Shown here piece after piece: positions 16,768-25,443 of a stretch of DNA of 63,001 nt (position 1 is its first letter; each line of letters opens with the position of its first letter). Both the position numbers and the translations under genes were made by a program. The stretch is from contig URMZ01000008.1 in the NCBI GenBank assembly GCA_900549025.1, positions 1 through 63,001 on the forward strand, written 5' to 3'. This DNA comes from an uncultured Collinsella sp. GTDB lineage: Bacteria; Actinomycetota; Coriobacteriia; Coriobacteriales; Coriobacteriaceae. The notes below the pieces were generated by a model. The model worked only from the letters and a program-made list of their open reading frames with translations, was not told the DNA's origin and searched no databases.

Positions 16768-19133
16768 TAGCGCTCGCCTCCTTCCATAACGGCTGCAATC
16801 TCTTCTTGGGTAAGTCCCAGCTCCTCGGCGGAAAGCTGCGACTGTGCGATCTCCAGGTACGCCGGGCAGCTGCGCAGCAGCTCCTCGTGCGTGCCGGTGC
16901 CCACCACGTGGCCGTCGTCGAGCACGATGATCTGGTCGGCGTGCATGATGGTCGCAATGCGCTGGGCCACGACCACGAGCGCGGCGTCGGTGACGTTTTT
17001 GGCGAGCTCCTCGCGCAGGCGCGCGTCGGTCTTGTAGTCGAGCGCGCTAAACGAATCGTCGAACACCACGACCTCGGGCTTCTTGGCCAGGGCGCGGGCG
17101 ATGGCCAGACGCTGGCGCTGACCGCCCGAAACATTGGAGCCACCCTGGCTGATGGGGGAGTCGTAACCGCCCTCGCGCTCGGCGATAAAGTCCTCGGCCT
17201 GGGCGATGCGCGCGGCCTGGCGCATGTCGTCATCGCTCACCATGTCGCCGGCAAACTTGAGGTTGCTCTCGACGGTGCCCGAGAACAGGCGTCCCTGCTG
17301 CGGGATGTAACCAATGCGGCGGCGCAGCTCGGAAAGGGTCATATCACGCACGTCGATGCCGTCAAGCGAAATGCTGCCGCCCGTGACGTCATACAGGCGC
17401 GGAATCAACTGCACGAGCGTGGACTTGCCCGAGCCCGTGGAGCCAATGATGCCGAGCATCTGACCGGCATGCGTGGTGAAGTTCACGCCGCTGATGACGT
17501 CGGCGCGGGCATCGGGATACTGGAAGCTCACGTCGCGGAAGGTGAGCTCACCGCGCGGCGCGCTGGCCGCGGGCAGTTTGGGCGAGACAGGGTCGTTGAT
17601 GCTGGTGGGGCAGGTGATGACCTCTTCCACGCGCTCGGCGGCGACCTCGGCACGGGGCAGGATAACCGAAACCATGGTGAGGATCATAAACGCCATGACG
17701 ATCTGCATGGTGTAGGAGATAAACGCCATCATGTTGCCGACCTGCATCACGCCGTCGGACACACCCTGCGCGCCAAACCAGACGATAAGCACGGTGATGC
17801 AGTTCATGACGAGCATCATGAGCGGCATCATAAAGCTCATGGCGCGGTTGGTGTAGAGTTGCGTGGTCATCAGGTCGAGCGAAGCCTTGTCAAAACGCTC
17901 GAGCTCATGTTCCTCGCGGTTGAACGAGCGGATGGGCATAAGGCCGTCGAGCAGCTCGCGGGCGGTAAGGTTCACGCGGTCCACAAAGCTCTGCATCTTT
18001 TTGAACTTGGGCATGGTGAGGCCCATGAGCACGCCGACAACGGCCGAGACCGCGATGATGGCTACGGCGATGGTCCACTCCAGGCCGGTGTGGTTGGCCA
18101 GGACACGCATGACAGCGACGATGCCCATGACGGGGGCCATCAGGCACATGCGGATAAACAGGGTTGCGGCCATCTGGATCTGCTGAATGTCGTTGGTGCA
18201 GCGGGTAATGAGCGAGGCCTGGCTAAACTTGCCCACCTCGGCCGGCGAGAAGTGCATAACCTTGTTGAAGGTCTCGCGGCGCAGGTCGCGGGCGATGGAG
18301 CAGGCGGTGCGCGAAGCCACGGCACCGGTCAGGATGGTGGCGACGAGCGACACCAGGCACAGGCCAAACATCGTGGTCGCCATGCGGCTCAGGTAAGCGT
18401 TCTGCACGTCGGCGGGGTCGATGCCCTGCGCTTTGTACTCTTCTTGTACGTAGGTCACGGCGCGCTGGGTCACGATGGAGCCCGACATGGAGCCCATTTT
18501 GTCTGCCATATCGTTGGCGCCCTCGACGAGCTTGCCCTGGTCGATTAGGCCGCCTTCAACGCCCAGGCGCAGGCTCTTCATGGTGATCTTGCCGCCGTCG
18601 GCGTCGATCTGCTTTTGCATGCTCTGCGCGGCTGCGGCCTTCTGCTGCATCTCGGCGAGCTGCTCGGGCGTCATGGCAGCCATCTGCTCGGGGGTGGGCA
18701 TGGCCTGGGCAGCGTTGTTGTCTTTCTCGCTGGACGAACCCATCATGTCGCCCATGGAGTTGGCGTCAATGCCCTGGTCGAGCGAAAGGACGACAGTCTC
18801 GGGCAGGCTCATAATGTCGGCAATCTTGCCTCCATCGGCACGTTCTTCCTCGGTGCCCTTGTACGTTCGAATGCCGTTTTTGTCTGCCTTGCCAAACACG
18901 GCCTCCACAGCTTTGGCGTCCTTGGTGCTCATAAAGAGCTCAAGGTCATCGAGCGATTCGGCGCGAATGGTGTCGGGCACGGGCGAGGCGATGCCGCCTT
19001 GCTGCACGCCCACGTCGACGATGTCGCTCATATAGGTAGGCAGTGCCAGATCGGCGTTGCAGCTGATTACGATAAGTACGATAGCTGCGAACAGTGCCAG
19101 GACATGCTTTTTAAAGAGCTTGAGAATTCTCAC
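16767..19133 (-). CDS. ABC exporter half-transporter, degenerate NBD subunit with extracellular insertion
   Basis: 788 aa, about 180 longer than its partner. The extra length lies between membrane segments 1 and 2 (roughly residues 50-255): a Met/Ala/Gln-rich, probably coiled-coil region with PTPEQMAAMTPEQLAEMQQK. The NBD has Walker A GSTGSGKST and signature VSGGQRQRLAIARA, but Walker B reads VVVFDDSFSALD. The catalytic Glu is therefore Asp, the usual mark of the degenerate site in heterodimeric exporters. The start is GTG in the overlap GTGA with marR. Expression is probably under MarR control. Confidence 0.9.
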   Translation of the reverse strand: MRILKLFKKHVLALFAAIVLIVISCNADLALPTYMSDIVDVGVQQGGIASPVPDTIRAESLDDLELFMSTKDAKAVEAVFGKADKNGIRTYKGTEEERADGGKIADIMSLPETVVLSLDQGIDANSMGDMMGSSSEKDNNAAQAMPTPEQMAAMTPEQLAEMQQKAAAAQSMQKQIDADGGKITMKSLRLGVEGGLIDQGKLVEGANDMADKMGSMSGSIVTQRAVTYVQEEYKAQGIDPADVQNAYLSRMATTMFGLCLVSLVATILTGAVASRTACSIARDLRRETFNKVMHFSPAEVGKFSQASLITRCTNDIQQIQMAATLFIRMCLMAPVMGIVAVMRVLANHTGLEWTIAVAIIAVSAVVGVLMGLTMPKFKKMQSFVDRVNLTARELLDGLMPIRSFNREEHELERFDKASLDLMTTQLYTNRAMSFMMPLMMLVMNCITVLIVWFGAQGVSDGVMQVGNMMAFISYTMQIVMAFMILTMVSVILPRAEVAAERVEEVITCPTSINDPVSPKLPAASAPRGELTFRDVSFQYPDARADVISGVNFTTHAGQMLGIIGSTGSGKSTLVQLIPRLYDVTGGSISLDGIDVRDMTLSELRRRIGYIPQQGRLFSGTVESNLKFAGDMVSDDDMRQAARIAQAEDFIAEREGGYDSPISQGGSNVSGGQRQRLAIARALAKKPEVVVFDDSFSALDYKTDARLREELAKNVTDAALVVVAQRIATIMHADQIIVLDDGHVVGTGTHEELLRSCPAYLEIAQSQLSAEELGLTQEEIAAVMEGGER

Positions 19134-19579
19134 TCGGCATCTCTCCTTTCTTGATTGCGGTCGATAATTTCGTTGGCACGCCTAAGAAGGCGCACCATCT
19201 CTTGGGTATCTGTTTCGCCGAGCTGCTCGAGGAAAGCCGCGGTGCGGTCCTCGAATTCCCGGCGTTTGATTTCGAGATCCTGGAATCCCTTGTCGGTCAC
19301 TATGACGTGTACGCGACGACGGTCAGTCTTTGAGTGCTCGCGCTCGACCCAGCCCTTGGCCTCGAGGGCGCGTAGGATATTGGCGATGCGGGCACTCGAG
19401 ACCCAGGCGCGATCAGCGAGTTCGCTCGGCGTGAGCGAACCGCCGGCGAGTATGAGGGCGCGCATGACGGCCATCTCGCCGCCGAGGGCTTTGTCCGCAA
19501 AACGCGAAATGCGCTGATGCATGCTGCCGAACTCGGAAAGGAGCTGACGCCCAAGTTCACGGAAATCGGTATCTTCCAC
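19130..19579 (-). CDS. MarR-family transcriptional regulator
   Basis: 149 aa. The winged helix reads LTPSELADRAWVSSARIANI (about residues 52-71), followed by the wing with HSKTDRRRVHVIVTDKG, a strong MarR signature. It overlaps the first ABC gene by four bases and heads the operon, so it most likely represses the exporter until a toxic ligand binds. No operator palindrome could be assigned with confidence. Confidence 0.92.
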   Translation of the reverse strand: MEDTDFRELGRQLLSEFGSMHQRISRFADKALGGEMAVMRALILAGGSLTPSELADRAWVSSARIANILRALEAKGWVEREHSKTDRRRVHVIVTDKGFQDLEIKRREFEDRTAAFLEQLGETDTQEMVRLLRRANEIIDRNQERRDAE

Positions 19580-20128
19580 CGAAAACCCCTAACACTAGAA
19601 ACTATTTTCGGTGAAAGATGATACCCTTGCACGCGTACCCTATGCGGTAGATTTTGGGACATGTCTAGAAAACTACCTTTAGGCGACCTCCGTACACCGT
19701 CGGTGCCAGCAAAGTTAGGGGCAGATCGTTAGGCATGTCCTAAAGCCTACTCAGAGGCACTTTACCCTGCTAAAGCTGGCATAACAGCTAGAGTGAACGT
19801 CGTACAAAGGCAAGGAAAAATACCGAACAAATCGGTGAACGGTAGTTGTTTGCGCTCGCATTTCCTGCGGATTTGTAAAAAACGCCCTTTTGATATAAAA
19901 AAAGAAACATATAACAGCCCAGATGGAGAGGGTGGCTATGTTATCCTTCTCAGACGGGTGAAATCTTGGGTTTTGGGTTGTAGTTCCAAGGTGGACAAAC
20001 GTTTTTCCTGCACCAACGTGTGGTGAAGAACGGAAGAAGCCGGTAGTGCAAGCCGAAAATTCAAGAATTCAATAAGCAGCGGTGTGAGAGAGCGCCGCAT
20101 TACACGTAACTAGGAGCGTGGTTACACA
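19580..20128. promoter_or_regulatory. Intergenic region marR / pflB (549 bp)
   Basis: Divergent upstream regions of marR and pflB. No convincing gene: a 77-codon frame starting at 19793 has no SD. It holds TTTTGGGACATGTCTAGAAA (19652-19671), similar to TTTTGGGACGTGTCTCATAA at 40247-40266. From 19860 to 20000 it is AT-rich. The pflB leader ends with AGGAGCG ahead of its ATG. Confidence 0.4.
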
Positions 20129-22180
20129 ATGCAGGAGGCATGGGAAGGCTTCAAGGAAGGTATCTGGACGGGAGAGGTTGACGTCCGAGACTTCATCCAG
20201 AAGAACTACACCCCCTACGAGGGCGATGAGTCGTTCCTCGTAGGTCCGACCGAGCGTACCAAGGAGCTGTGGGGCGAGGTTCTCGACCTGCTGCTTAAGG
20301 AGCGCGAGCAGGGTGGTGTCCTCGATATGGACACCAAGACCGTCACGGGTATCGTGAGCCACCCCGCTGGCTACATCGATAATGCCCATCGCGACAAGGA
20401 GACCATTGTTGGCCTCCAGACCGACAAGCCGCTCAAGCGCGCGCTGCACGTCAACGGTGGTATCCGCATCGCTTGCCAGGCTGCCAGCCAGCACGGCTAC
20501 AAGGTCGACGAGAACGTTGTCGAGCGCTACACCTTCGAGCGCAAGACCCACAACGCTGGCGTCTTCGATGTTTACACCCCCGAGATGCGTGCTTGCCGCT
20601 CGGCTCACATCATCACCGGTCTGCCCGATGGCTATGGCCGCGGCCGCATCATCGGCGACTACCGTCGTGTTGCCCTGTACGGCGTCGACTACCTGATCAA
20701 GGACAAGGAGGCCCAGAAGGCTTCCACTCCGACGGTCATGACCGCCGACAACATCCGCGATCGTGAGGAGCTGCAGGAGCAGATCCGCGCCCTCGGCGAG
20801 CTCAAGATGATGGCCGAGACCTATGGTTTCGATATTTCCAACCCTGCTACCAACACGCAGGAGGCCATCCAGTGGATGTACTTCGCCTACCTTGCTGCCG
20901 TCAAGGAGCAGAACGGCGCCGCTATGTCCATCGGCCGCACCTCTACGTTCATCGACATCTATGCTGAGCGCGACCTTGCCAACGGTACCTTCACCGAGGA
21001 GCAGATCCAGGAGTTCGTGGATCACTTCATCATGAAGCTCCGCATGGTCAAGTTTGCCCGTACCCCCGAGTACCAGGCCCTGTTCACCGGCGACCCGCAG
21101 TGGGTCACCGAGTCCATCGGCGGCATGGGTGTTGACGGCCGTACGCTCGTTACCAAGATGAGCTACCGCTACCTGCACACGCTCGAGAACATGGGCACCA
21201 GCCCCGAGCCCAACATGACCGTTCTGTGGTCGACCCGTCTGCCCGAGAACTTCAAGAAGTTCTGCGCCAAGACTTCTGTCGCCAGCTCCTCGATCCAGTA
21301 CGAGAACGACGACCTCATGCGCGTCTATCACGGCGACGACTACGGCATTGCCTGCTGCGTGTCCTCCATGCGCATCGGCAAGGAGATGCAGTTCTTCGGC
21401 GCCCGCGCCAACCTGGCCAAGTGCCTGCTGTACGCACTCAACGGCGGTGTTGACGAGGTCTCCAAGAAGCAGGTCGGCCCCAAGTATCGCGCCGTCGAGG
21501 GCGATACGCTCGATTACGACGACGTTGTGGCCAAGTACAACGACATGATGAAGTGGCTCGCTGGCGTGTACGTCAACTCGCTGAACATCATCCACTACAT
21601 GCACGATAAGTACTGCTACGAGCGCATTCAGATGGCTCTGCACGACAAGCACGTGCACCGCTGGTTCGCTACGGGCATCGCTGGCCTTTCCGTCGTGGCT
21701 GACTCCCTGTCCGCCATCAAGTACGCCAAGGTCCACCCCGTCCGTGACGAGAACGGCATCATCGTCGACTTCGAGACCGAGGGCGAGTTCCCCAAGTACG
21801 GTAACGACGACGACCGCGTCGACCAGATCGCTCACGACGTTGTGCACCAGTTCATGGAGTACATCCGCATGAACGACACCTACCGCAACTCCGTGCCCAC
21901 GACCTCGGTTCTGACCATTACTTCCAACGTCGTGTACGGTAAGAAGACCGGCTCCACGCCCGACGGCCGCAAGGCTGGCCAGCCGTTCGCCCCGGGTGCT
22001 AACCCCATGCACAAGCGCGATAGCCACGGCGCCATCGCTTCGCTGTCTTCGGTTTCCAAGCTCCCGTTCCGCGATGCCCAGGACGGCATCTCCAACACCT
22101 TCTCCATCATCCCGAGTGCGCTCGGCAAGGAGGACCAGGTGTTCTTTGGCGATATCGACCTTGATCAGCTGGGCGAGTAA
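20129..22180 (+). CDS. pflB: Pyruvate formate-lyase, main catalytic subunit lacking the glycyl-radical domain
   Basis: Cleaves pyruvate with CoA to acetyl-CoA and formate under anaerobiosis. 683 aa, against about 750-760 for usual PflB. The active-site pair is present (GIACCVSSM, Cys409-Cys410), as are QYENDDLMR and [19 protein letters not shown]. The protein stops shortly after [18 protein letters not shown], just where canonical PflB continues into the C-terminal glycyl-radical domain. That domain (RVSGYAVNF) is instead encoded by the next gene, 85 bases downstream. So the enzyme must work as a two-chain complex, activated by PflA (29763-30581). The stop is a clean TAA and the next gene has its own ribosome site, which argues against a frameshift artefact. 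Confidence 0.93.
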   Translation: MQEAWEGFKEGIWTGEVDVRDFIQKNYTPYEGDESFLVGPTERTKELWGEVLDLLLKEREQGGVLDMDTKTVTGIVSHPAGYIDNAHRDKETIVGLQTDKPLKRALHVNGGIRIACQAASQHGYKVDENVVERYTFERKTHNAGVFDVYTPEMRACRSAHIITGLPDGYGRGRIIGDYRRVALYGVDYLIKDKEAQKASTPTVMTADNIRDREELQEQIRALGELKMMAETYGFDISNPATNTQEAIQWMYFAYLAAVKEQNGAAMSIGRTSTFIDIYAERDLANGTFTEEQIQEFVDHFIMKLRMVKFARTPEYQALFTGDPQWVTESIGGMGVDGRTLVTKMSYRYLHTLENMGTSPEPNMTVLWSTRLPENFKKFCAKTSVASSSIQYENDDLMRVYHGDDYGIACCVSSMRIGKEMQFFGARANLAKCLLYALNGGVDEVSKKQVGPKYRAVEGDTLDYDDVVAKYNDMMKWLAGVYVNSLNIIHYMHDKYCYERIQMALHDKHVHRWFATGIAGLSVVADSLSAIKYAKVHPVRDENGIIVDFETEGEFPKYGNDDDRVDQIAHDVVHQFMEYIRMNDTYRNSVPTTSVLTITSNVVYGKKTGSTPDGRKAGQPFAPGANPMHKRDSHGAIASLSSVSKLPFRDAQDGISNTFSIIPSALGKEDQVFFGDIDLDQLGE

Positions 22181-22182
22181 CT

Positions 22183-22242
22183 ATTGTTAGTGCTATACTA
22201 ACAATAACGATTACTGATTAGCGCGCCGGTTTCGGCCGGCGC
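22183..22242 (+). promoter_or_regulatory. Two hairpins between the split pfl genes
   Basis: Hairpin 1, ATTGTTAGT / ACTAACAAT (22183-22205), begins three bases after the pflB stop. Hairpin 2, GCGCCGG / CCGGCGC (22223-22242), ends ten bases before the SD of the radical-domain gene. Neither has a long T-run. They could stabilise or process the mRNA and set the ratio of the two proteins. Confidence 0.55.
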
Positions 22243-22265
22243 CTATTAATCGAAGGAGACATATT

Positions 22266-22517
22266 ATGAAGGTTTCTGAAGTTTCCGAGACCCAGGCCGA
22301 TAACCTGGTCCACATGCTCGACGCTTACGCCGAGAAGGGTGGCCACCACCTGAACATCAACGTCTTCAACCGTGAGACGCTGCTCGACGCTCAGGCTCAC
22401 CCCGAGAAGTACCCGCAGCTGACCATCCGCGTTTCCGGCTATGCCGTGAACTTCCACACGCTCACCAAGGAGCAGCAGGACGAGGTCATTGCGCGTACCT
22501 TCCACAACAAGTTCTAA
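22266..22517 (+). CDS. Stand-alone glycyl-radical domain of pyruvate formate-lyase
   Basis: 83 aa, matching the last ~65 residues of canonical PflB plus a new N-terminal stretch. The radical loop is [14 protein letters not shown] with Gly58 as the expected radical site, preceded by [21 protein letters not shown]. coli GrcA (YfiD) is a spare version of this domain that repairs oxygen-cleaved PFL. Here the main subunit has no such domain of its own, so this small protein should be essential for activity. GAAGGAG lies seven bases before the ATG. It is in one operon with pflB, separated by two hairpins. Being separate, it could be replaced cheaply after oxygen cleavage. Confidence 0.93.
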   Translation: MKVSEVSETQADNLVHMLDAYAEKGGHHLNINVFNRETLLDAQAHPEKYPQLTIRVSGYAVNFHTLTKEQQDEVIARTFHNKF

Positions 22518-22545
22518 AGGGATTTAACTCCTGTAGGATTACTGG

Positions 22546-22668
22546 GGCCGGTTTTGGGTTATTTTCCAAAACGTCCTCGGACATGCAAAGAGGCTCCGCT
22601 GCGCGCGTTGCGCGGCGGGGCCTCTTTGCGTCCTGCGGGATGTTTTGGAAAATAACCCAAAAACGGCC
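22546..22668 (+). repeat. Family E nested hairpin, copy E2
   Basis: Outer arms GGCCGGTTTTGGGTTATTTT and complement (about 27 bp). Inner terminator stem GCAAAGAGGC / GCCTCTTTGC. Signatures CGTCCTCGGACATG on the left and TCCTGCGG on the right. It begins 29 bases after the radical-domain gene, same strand, so it is the likely 3' end of the pfl transcript. Confidence 0.75.
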
Positions 22669-22788
22669 AAGCGGGGTTCTTCGGAGTCACCCTTTAGGCG
22701 GAACTCTCCTAATTATTTGGATGAGTCGTTTACTTACTTGTGCTGTTACCGTCTTCCCGCTGTTGTTGGGGTATGCTTTGTTCGTATG

Positions 22789-22804
22789 TAAACGTATGAC
22801 ATGT
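22789..22804 (+). promoter_or_regulatory. Putative operator before the sucrose regulator
   Basis: TAAACGTATGACATGT resembles the paired sites at 23938-23971 (AAAACGTTTGACATAT). Its place 18 bases before the regulator start suggests autoregulation. Confidence 0.5.
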
Positions 22805-22821
22805 TGATAGGGGAGGGTGCT

Positions 22822-23832
22822 ATGGCTCGCGAGGGCACTCGTTCTAAGGATTCTGCTAAGCCTGGCATCAAGGAAGTTGCAGCGGTGGCGGGGGTTTCGC
22901 CTACTACGGTATCTCGCGTGCTTAATAACCGCGGTTATATTAGCCAAGAGACCCGCGATAAGGTCCACGCCGCGATGGAACGCATCAACTATACGCCCAA
23001 CGATATCGCCCGTGCCATGCTCAACGGCCGTCTGAACCTTATCGGCATGATCGTTCCCTTTGTGAGCAGTCCGTTCCATGCTCAGGTTGTGCAGGCGGTC
23101 GAGCGCACGTTGGCGGAAAACGGCTTTAAGATGTTGCTGTGCAACAGCGCCAATCGACCTGATCTTGAGCGTTCCTATATCGACATGCTCCGCCGCAATA
23201 TGGTCGACGGCGTCATCGTCAACTCCCTCAATATCGGTGCCGAGGCATATGCCGAGATGGGCTTGAGCCTGGTTGGCATCGACTGCGATCTTGGCGAGGG
23301 CTCTGTCCAGATTGCAAGTGACAGCTATGGCATCGGCGAGCTCGCCACGCGCCGTCTGATTGATGACGGCTGCAGGCGTATCCTGTGCCTGCGCAGCAAT
23401 AGCCGCATGCGCATGCCTGCCAATAAGCGTACCGATGCCTACCTCGATGTTGTTGAGCAGGCCGGTTTGTCCGCGCTTGTCCGTGAGGTTGAGTTCGTTA
23501 AGCCCGACGACGAAAAGGGCGCGGTCGTTGCGAAGATCCTCGATGAGAACCCCGATATTGACGGCATCTTTGCGGGAGACGATACGATGGCGGCCATCTG
23601 TCTCAACGTGATGAAGCAGCGCGGCTTGAGCGCTCCAGACGACATTAAGGTCGTGGGCGCGGATGGTGCCCGCCGCACTATGACGTTTATGCCTGATTTA
23701 ACAACCGTACGTCAAGATATCGATCGCATCGGAGAGCTCGCGGCGCAATCCATCATTGCTCTTATTAACGGTGAAAAGCCCGAGTCGAATATCAAGCTTC
23801 CCGTTGAGCTTATCGAGGGCAAAACCGCGTAA
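22822..23832 (+). CDS. LacI-family regulator of the sucrose/fructan operon
   Basis: About 336 aa. Helix-turn-helix IKEVAAVAGVSPTTVSRVLN (about residues 14-33), then an effector domain with SLVGIDCDLGEG and GIFAGDDTMAAICLN. The ATG at 22822 follows GGGAGGG. It precedes a GH32 enzyme, a PTS permease and a second GH32 enzyme on the same strand, so it is probably a ScrR/SacR-type repressor sensing sucrose, fructose or a phosphate of these. Repeats of one operator-like sequence occur before this gene and before the first GH32 gene. Confidence 0.88.
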   Translation: MAREGTRSKDSAKPGIKEVAAVAGVSPTTVSRVLNNRGYISQETRDKVHAAMERINYTPNDIARAMLNGRLNLIGMIVPFVSSPFHAQVVQAVERTLAENGFKMLLCNSANRPDLERSYIDMLRRNMVDGVIVNSLNIGAEAYAEMGLSLVGIDCDLGEGSVQIASDSYGIGELATRRLIDDGCRRILCLRSNSRMRMPANKRTDAYLDVVEQAGLSALVREVEFVKPDDEKGAVVAKILDENPDIDGIFAGDDTMAAICLNVMKQRGLSAPDDIKVVGADGARRTMTFMPDLTTVRQDIDRIGELAAQSIIALINGEKPESNIKLPVELIEGKTA

Positions 23833-23884
23833 TTCGCCCCGTGCCAAAAGAATTCCTCAAACGCCTCTGATGACCGTTCACCGG

Positions 23885-23900
23885 CATATGTCAACCGTTT
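23885..23900 (-). promoter_or_regulatory. Putative sucrose-operon operator, inverted copy
   Basis: CATATGTCAACCGTTT is the reverse complement, with small changes, of AAACGTTTGACATATC at 23938-23954. It lies about 50 bases upstream of that pair. Confidence 0.5.
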
Positions 23901-23937
23901 GCCGACGACTGGAACTGCGAAAAGACGTATTGGTGTG

Positions 23938-23971
23938 AAAACGTTTGACATATCAAAACGATTGACATATC
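23938..23971 (+). promoter_or_regulatory. Tandem operators before the first GH32 gene
   Basis: Two adjacent 17-bp direct repeats, AAAACGTTTGACATATC and AAAACGATTGACATATC (first copy counted from 23938). They are 45 bases before the GH32 start, as expected for LacI-family repression. Confidence 0.65.
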
Positions 23972-24015
23972 TTGCCATTGTACCGAGTTAGTATGTCGTG
24001 GAAAGGAAGTCTCGG

Positions 24016-25398
24016 ATGCACAAGGTGTATTACCAGCCTGAGGGAATTTGGGTAGGCGACATCATGCCGTACGGCGAGGACGGCACGTTCTATCTCTATC
24101 ATCAGCGTGACACGCGTAACCCCGAACCTTTCGGAGAGCCGTTTGGCTGGGCACTCGCTACGACCAAGGATTTCGTCAACTACAAGGACTTTGGCGAGAG
24201 CCTTGAGCGCGGCGGCGACGAGGAAGTCGACCAGTACATTTATGCCGGCACGGTGTTTAAGGTGGGCGACAAGTACCATGCGCTCTACACTGGTTGCAAT
24301 CGCGATAAGGTCCGCGCACGTTTGATGAAGCAGGTTCTTCTTCACGCAACGAGCGACGACGCCGTCAAGTGGGAGAAGAACATCGCCGAGACGCTGCTTC
24401 CGCCCCAGGAGGGTTACGATGACCGCAACTGGCGCGATCCCTTTGTGCTTTGGGATGAGGAGAACGAAGAGTACATGCTCATCCTCGGCACGCGTGTGGG
24501 CGAGGACAAGCGTCTGATGACCGGCCGCCTGGTCAAGTTCACCTCCAAGGATCTGACCAACTGGGAGTTCCAGGGCGACTGGTGGAACCCGGGCCTGTAC
24601 ACCATGTTTGAGATGCCTGATCTCTTTAAGATGGGCGACTGGTGGTACCTCGTCTTTTCCGAGTACAGCGACGGCAACAAGACCCGTTACCGCATGTCCA
24701 AGTCCATCAACGGTCCTTGGATTACCCCCGCTGACGACTCCTTCGACGGCCGCGCGTACTACGCCGCTCGCACCGCATTCGATGGCGAGCGTCGCGTTCT
24801 CTTTGGTTGGGTTCCTACGCGTGACGAGGGCGGCGACCCCAGCTCTTACCTATGGGGTGGCACCTTTATGCCCCTCGAGATCGTTCAGCGTGCCGACGGA
24901 ACGCTCGGCACCAAGCTCCCCGACAGCATGCTTGGCGCCTTTGGCGAGGCTAAGGCAGTCGAGACCTTTGAGCTTTCCTGCGAGTCGGGCAAGGTCGAGC
25001 AGGTGCTCGCCGCGGATGCCGGCTCCACCTACTTGCTCGATGCCGACATTGAGCTCGGCGGTAACGCTGCCGGCTTCTCGGTCAAGTTCGCCGAGGACGC
25101 CGAGACCGGTCTTGCCTATGAGTTCCGCGCCAACCTGCGCGAGGGCAAGCTCGAGTTCACGCCGGCTCCCCAGTACCCGTGGTTCCAGGTCAACAACATG
25201 GGCCTCGAGCGTCCGTTGTTCTTTAAGGGCGAGGGCACTCACCATGTGCGTCTGGTCGTCGACGACGACATCGCGACCATCTTTGTCGATGATGTTGCGC
25301 TCAACGCTCGCTTCTGCAACAAGCAGGGCCAGGGTGTGGCGCTTACCGTCACCGACGGTGCGCTCAAGTGCGCAAACGCAACGATCGCGTCTCTGTAG
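24016..25398 (+). CDS. Glycoside hydrolase family 32 enzyme, divergent
   Basis: About 460 aa. A five-bladed GH32 catalytic domain followed by a C-terminal beta-sandwich. The usual N-terminal WMNDPNG is altered to WVGDIMPYGEDG, where the Asp would be the nucleophile. The RDP motif is kept (NWRDPFV), and the acid/base motif is FEMPDLF in place of ECPDLF. GH32 enzymes hydrolyse sucrose, sucrose-6-phosphate or fructans. The altered active-site strand suggests a different substrate from the second GH32 in the operon, possibly a fructo-oligosaccharide. No signal peptide, so it is cytosolic. AAGGAAG precedes the ATG at 24016. Confidence 0.85.
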   Translation: MHKVYYQPEGIWVGDIMPYGEDGTFYLYHQRDTRNPEPFGEPFGWALATTKDFVNYKDFGESLERGGDEEVDQYIYAGTVFKVGDKYHALYTGCNRDKVRARLMKQVLLHATSDDAVKWEKNIAETLLPPQEGYDDRNWRDPFVLWDEENEEYMLILGTRVGEDKRLMTGRLVKFTSKDLTNWEFQGDWWNPGLYTMFEMPDLFKMGDWWYLVFSEYSDGNKTRYRMSKSINGPWITPADDSFDGRAYYAARTAFDGERRVLFGWVPTRDEGGDPSSYLWGGTFMPLEIVQRADGTLGTKLPDSMLGAFGEAKAVETFELSCESGKVEQVLAADAGSTYLLDADIELGGNAAGFSVKFAEDAETGLAYEFRANLREGKLEFTPAPQYPWFQVNNMGLERPLFFKGEGTHHVRLVVDDDIATIFVDDVALNARFCNKQGQGVALTVTDGALKCANATIASL

Positions 25399-25443
25399 CG
25401 GCAACGAACCGTTTTATGATTTAGAAAAGGAATGGAGAGGAAC

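Noticed and set aside
19793..20026. 77-codon frame before pflB
   Set aside because: GTG start with no ribosome site, AT-rich and without a recognisable product; treated as pflB leader.
20069..22027. 652-codon open frame antisense to pflB
   Set aside because: Long antisense frames are a by-product of the strong G/C codon bias of highly expressed genes; the product is low-complexity Val/Leu/Gly-rich and has no motif.
22181..22265. Sequencing frameshift as the cause of the split pfl genes
   Set aside because: The gap is 85 bases with two hairpins, a separate SD and a new N-terminus, and both frames end and begin cleanly; a single base error could not create this.
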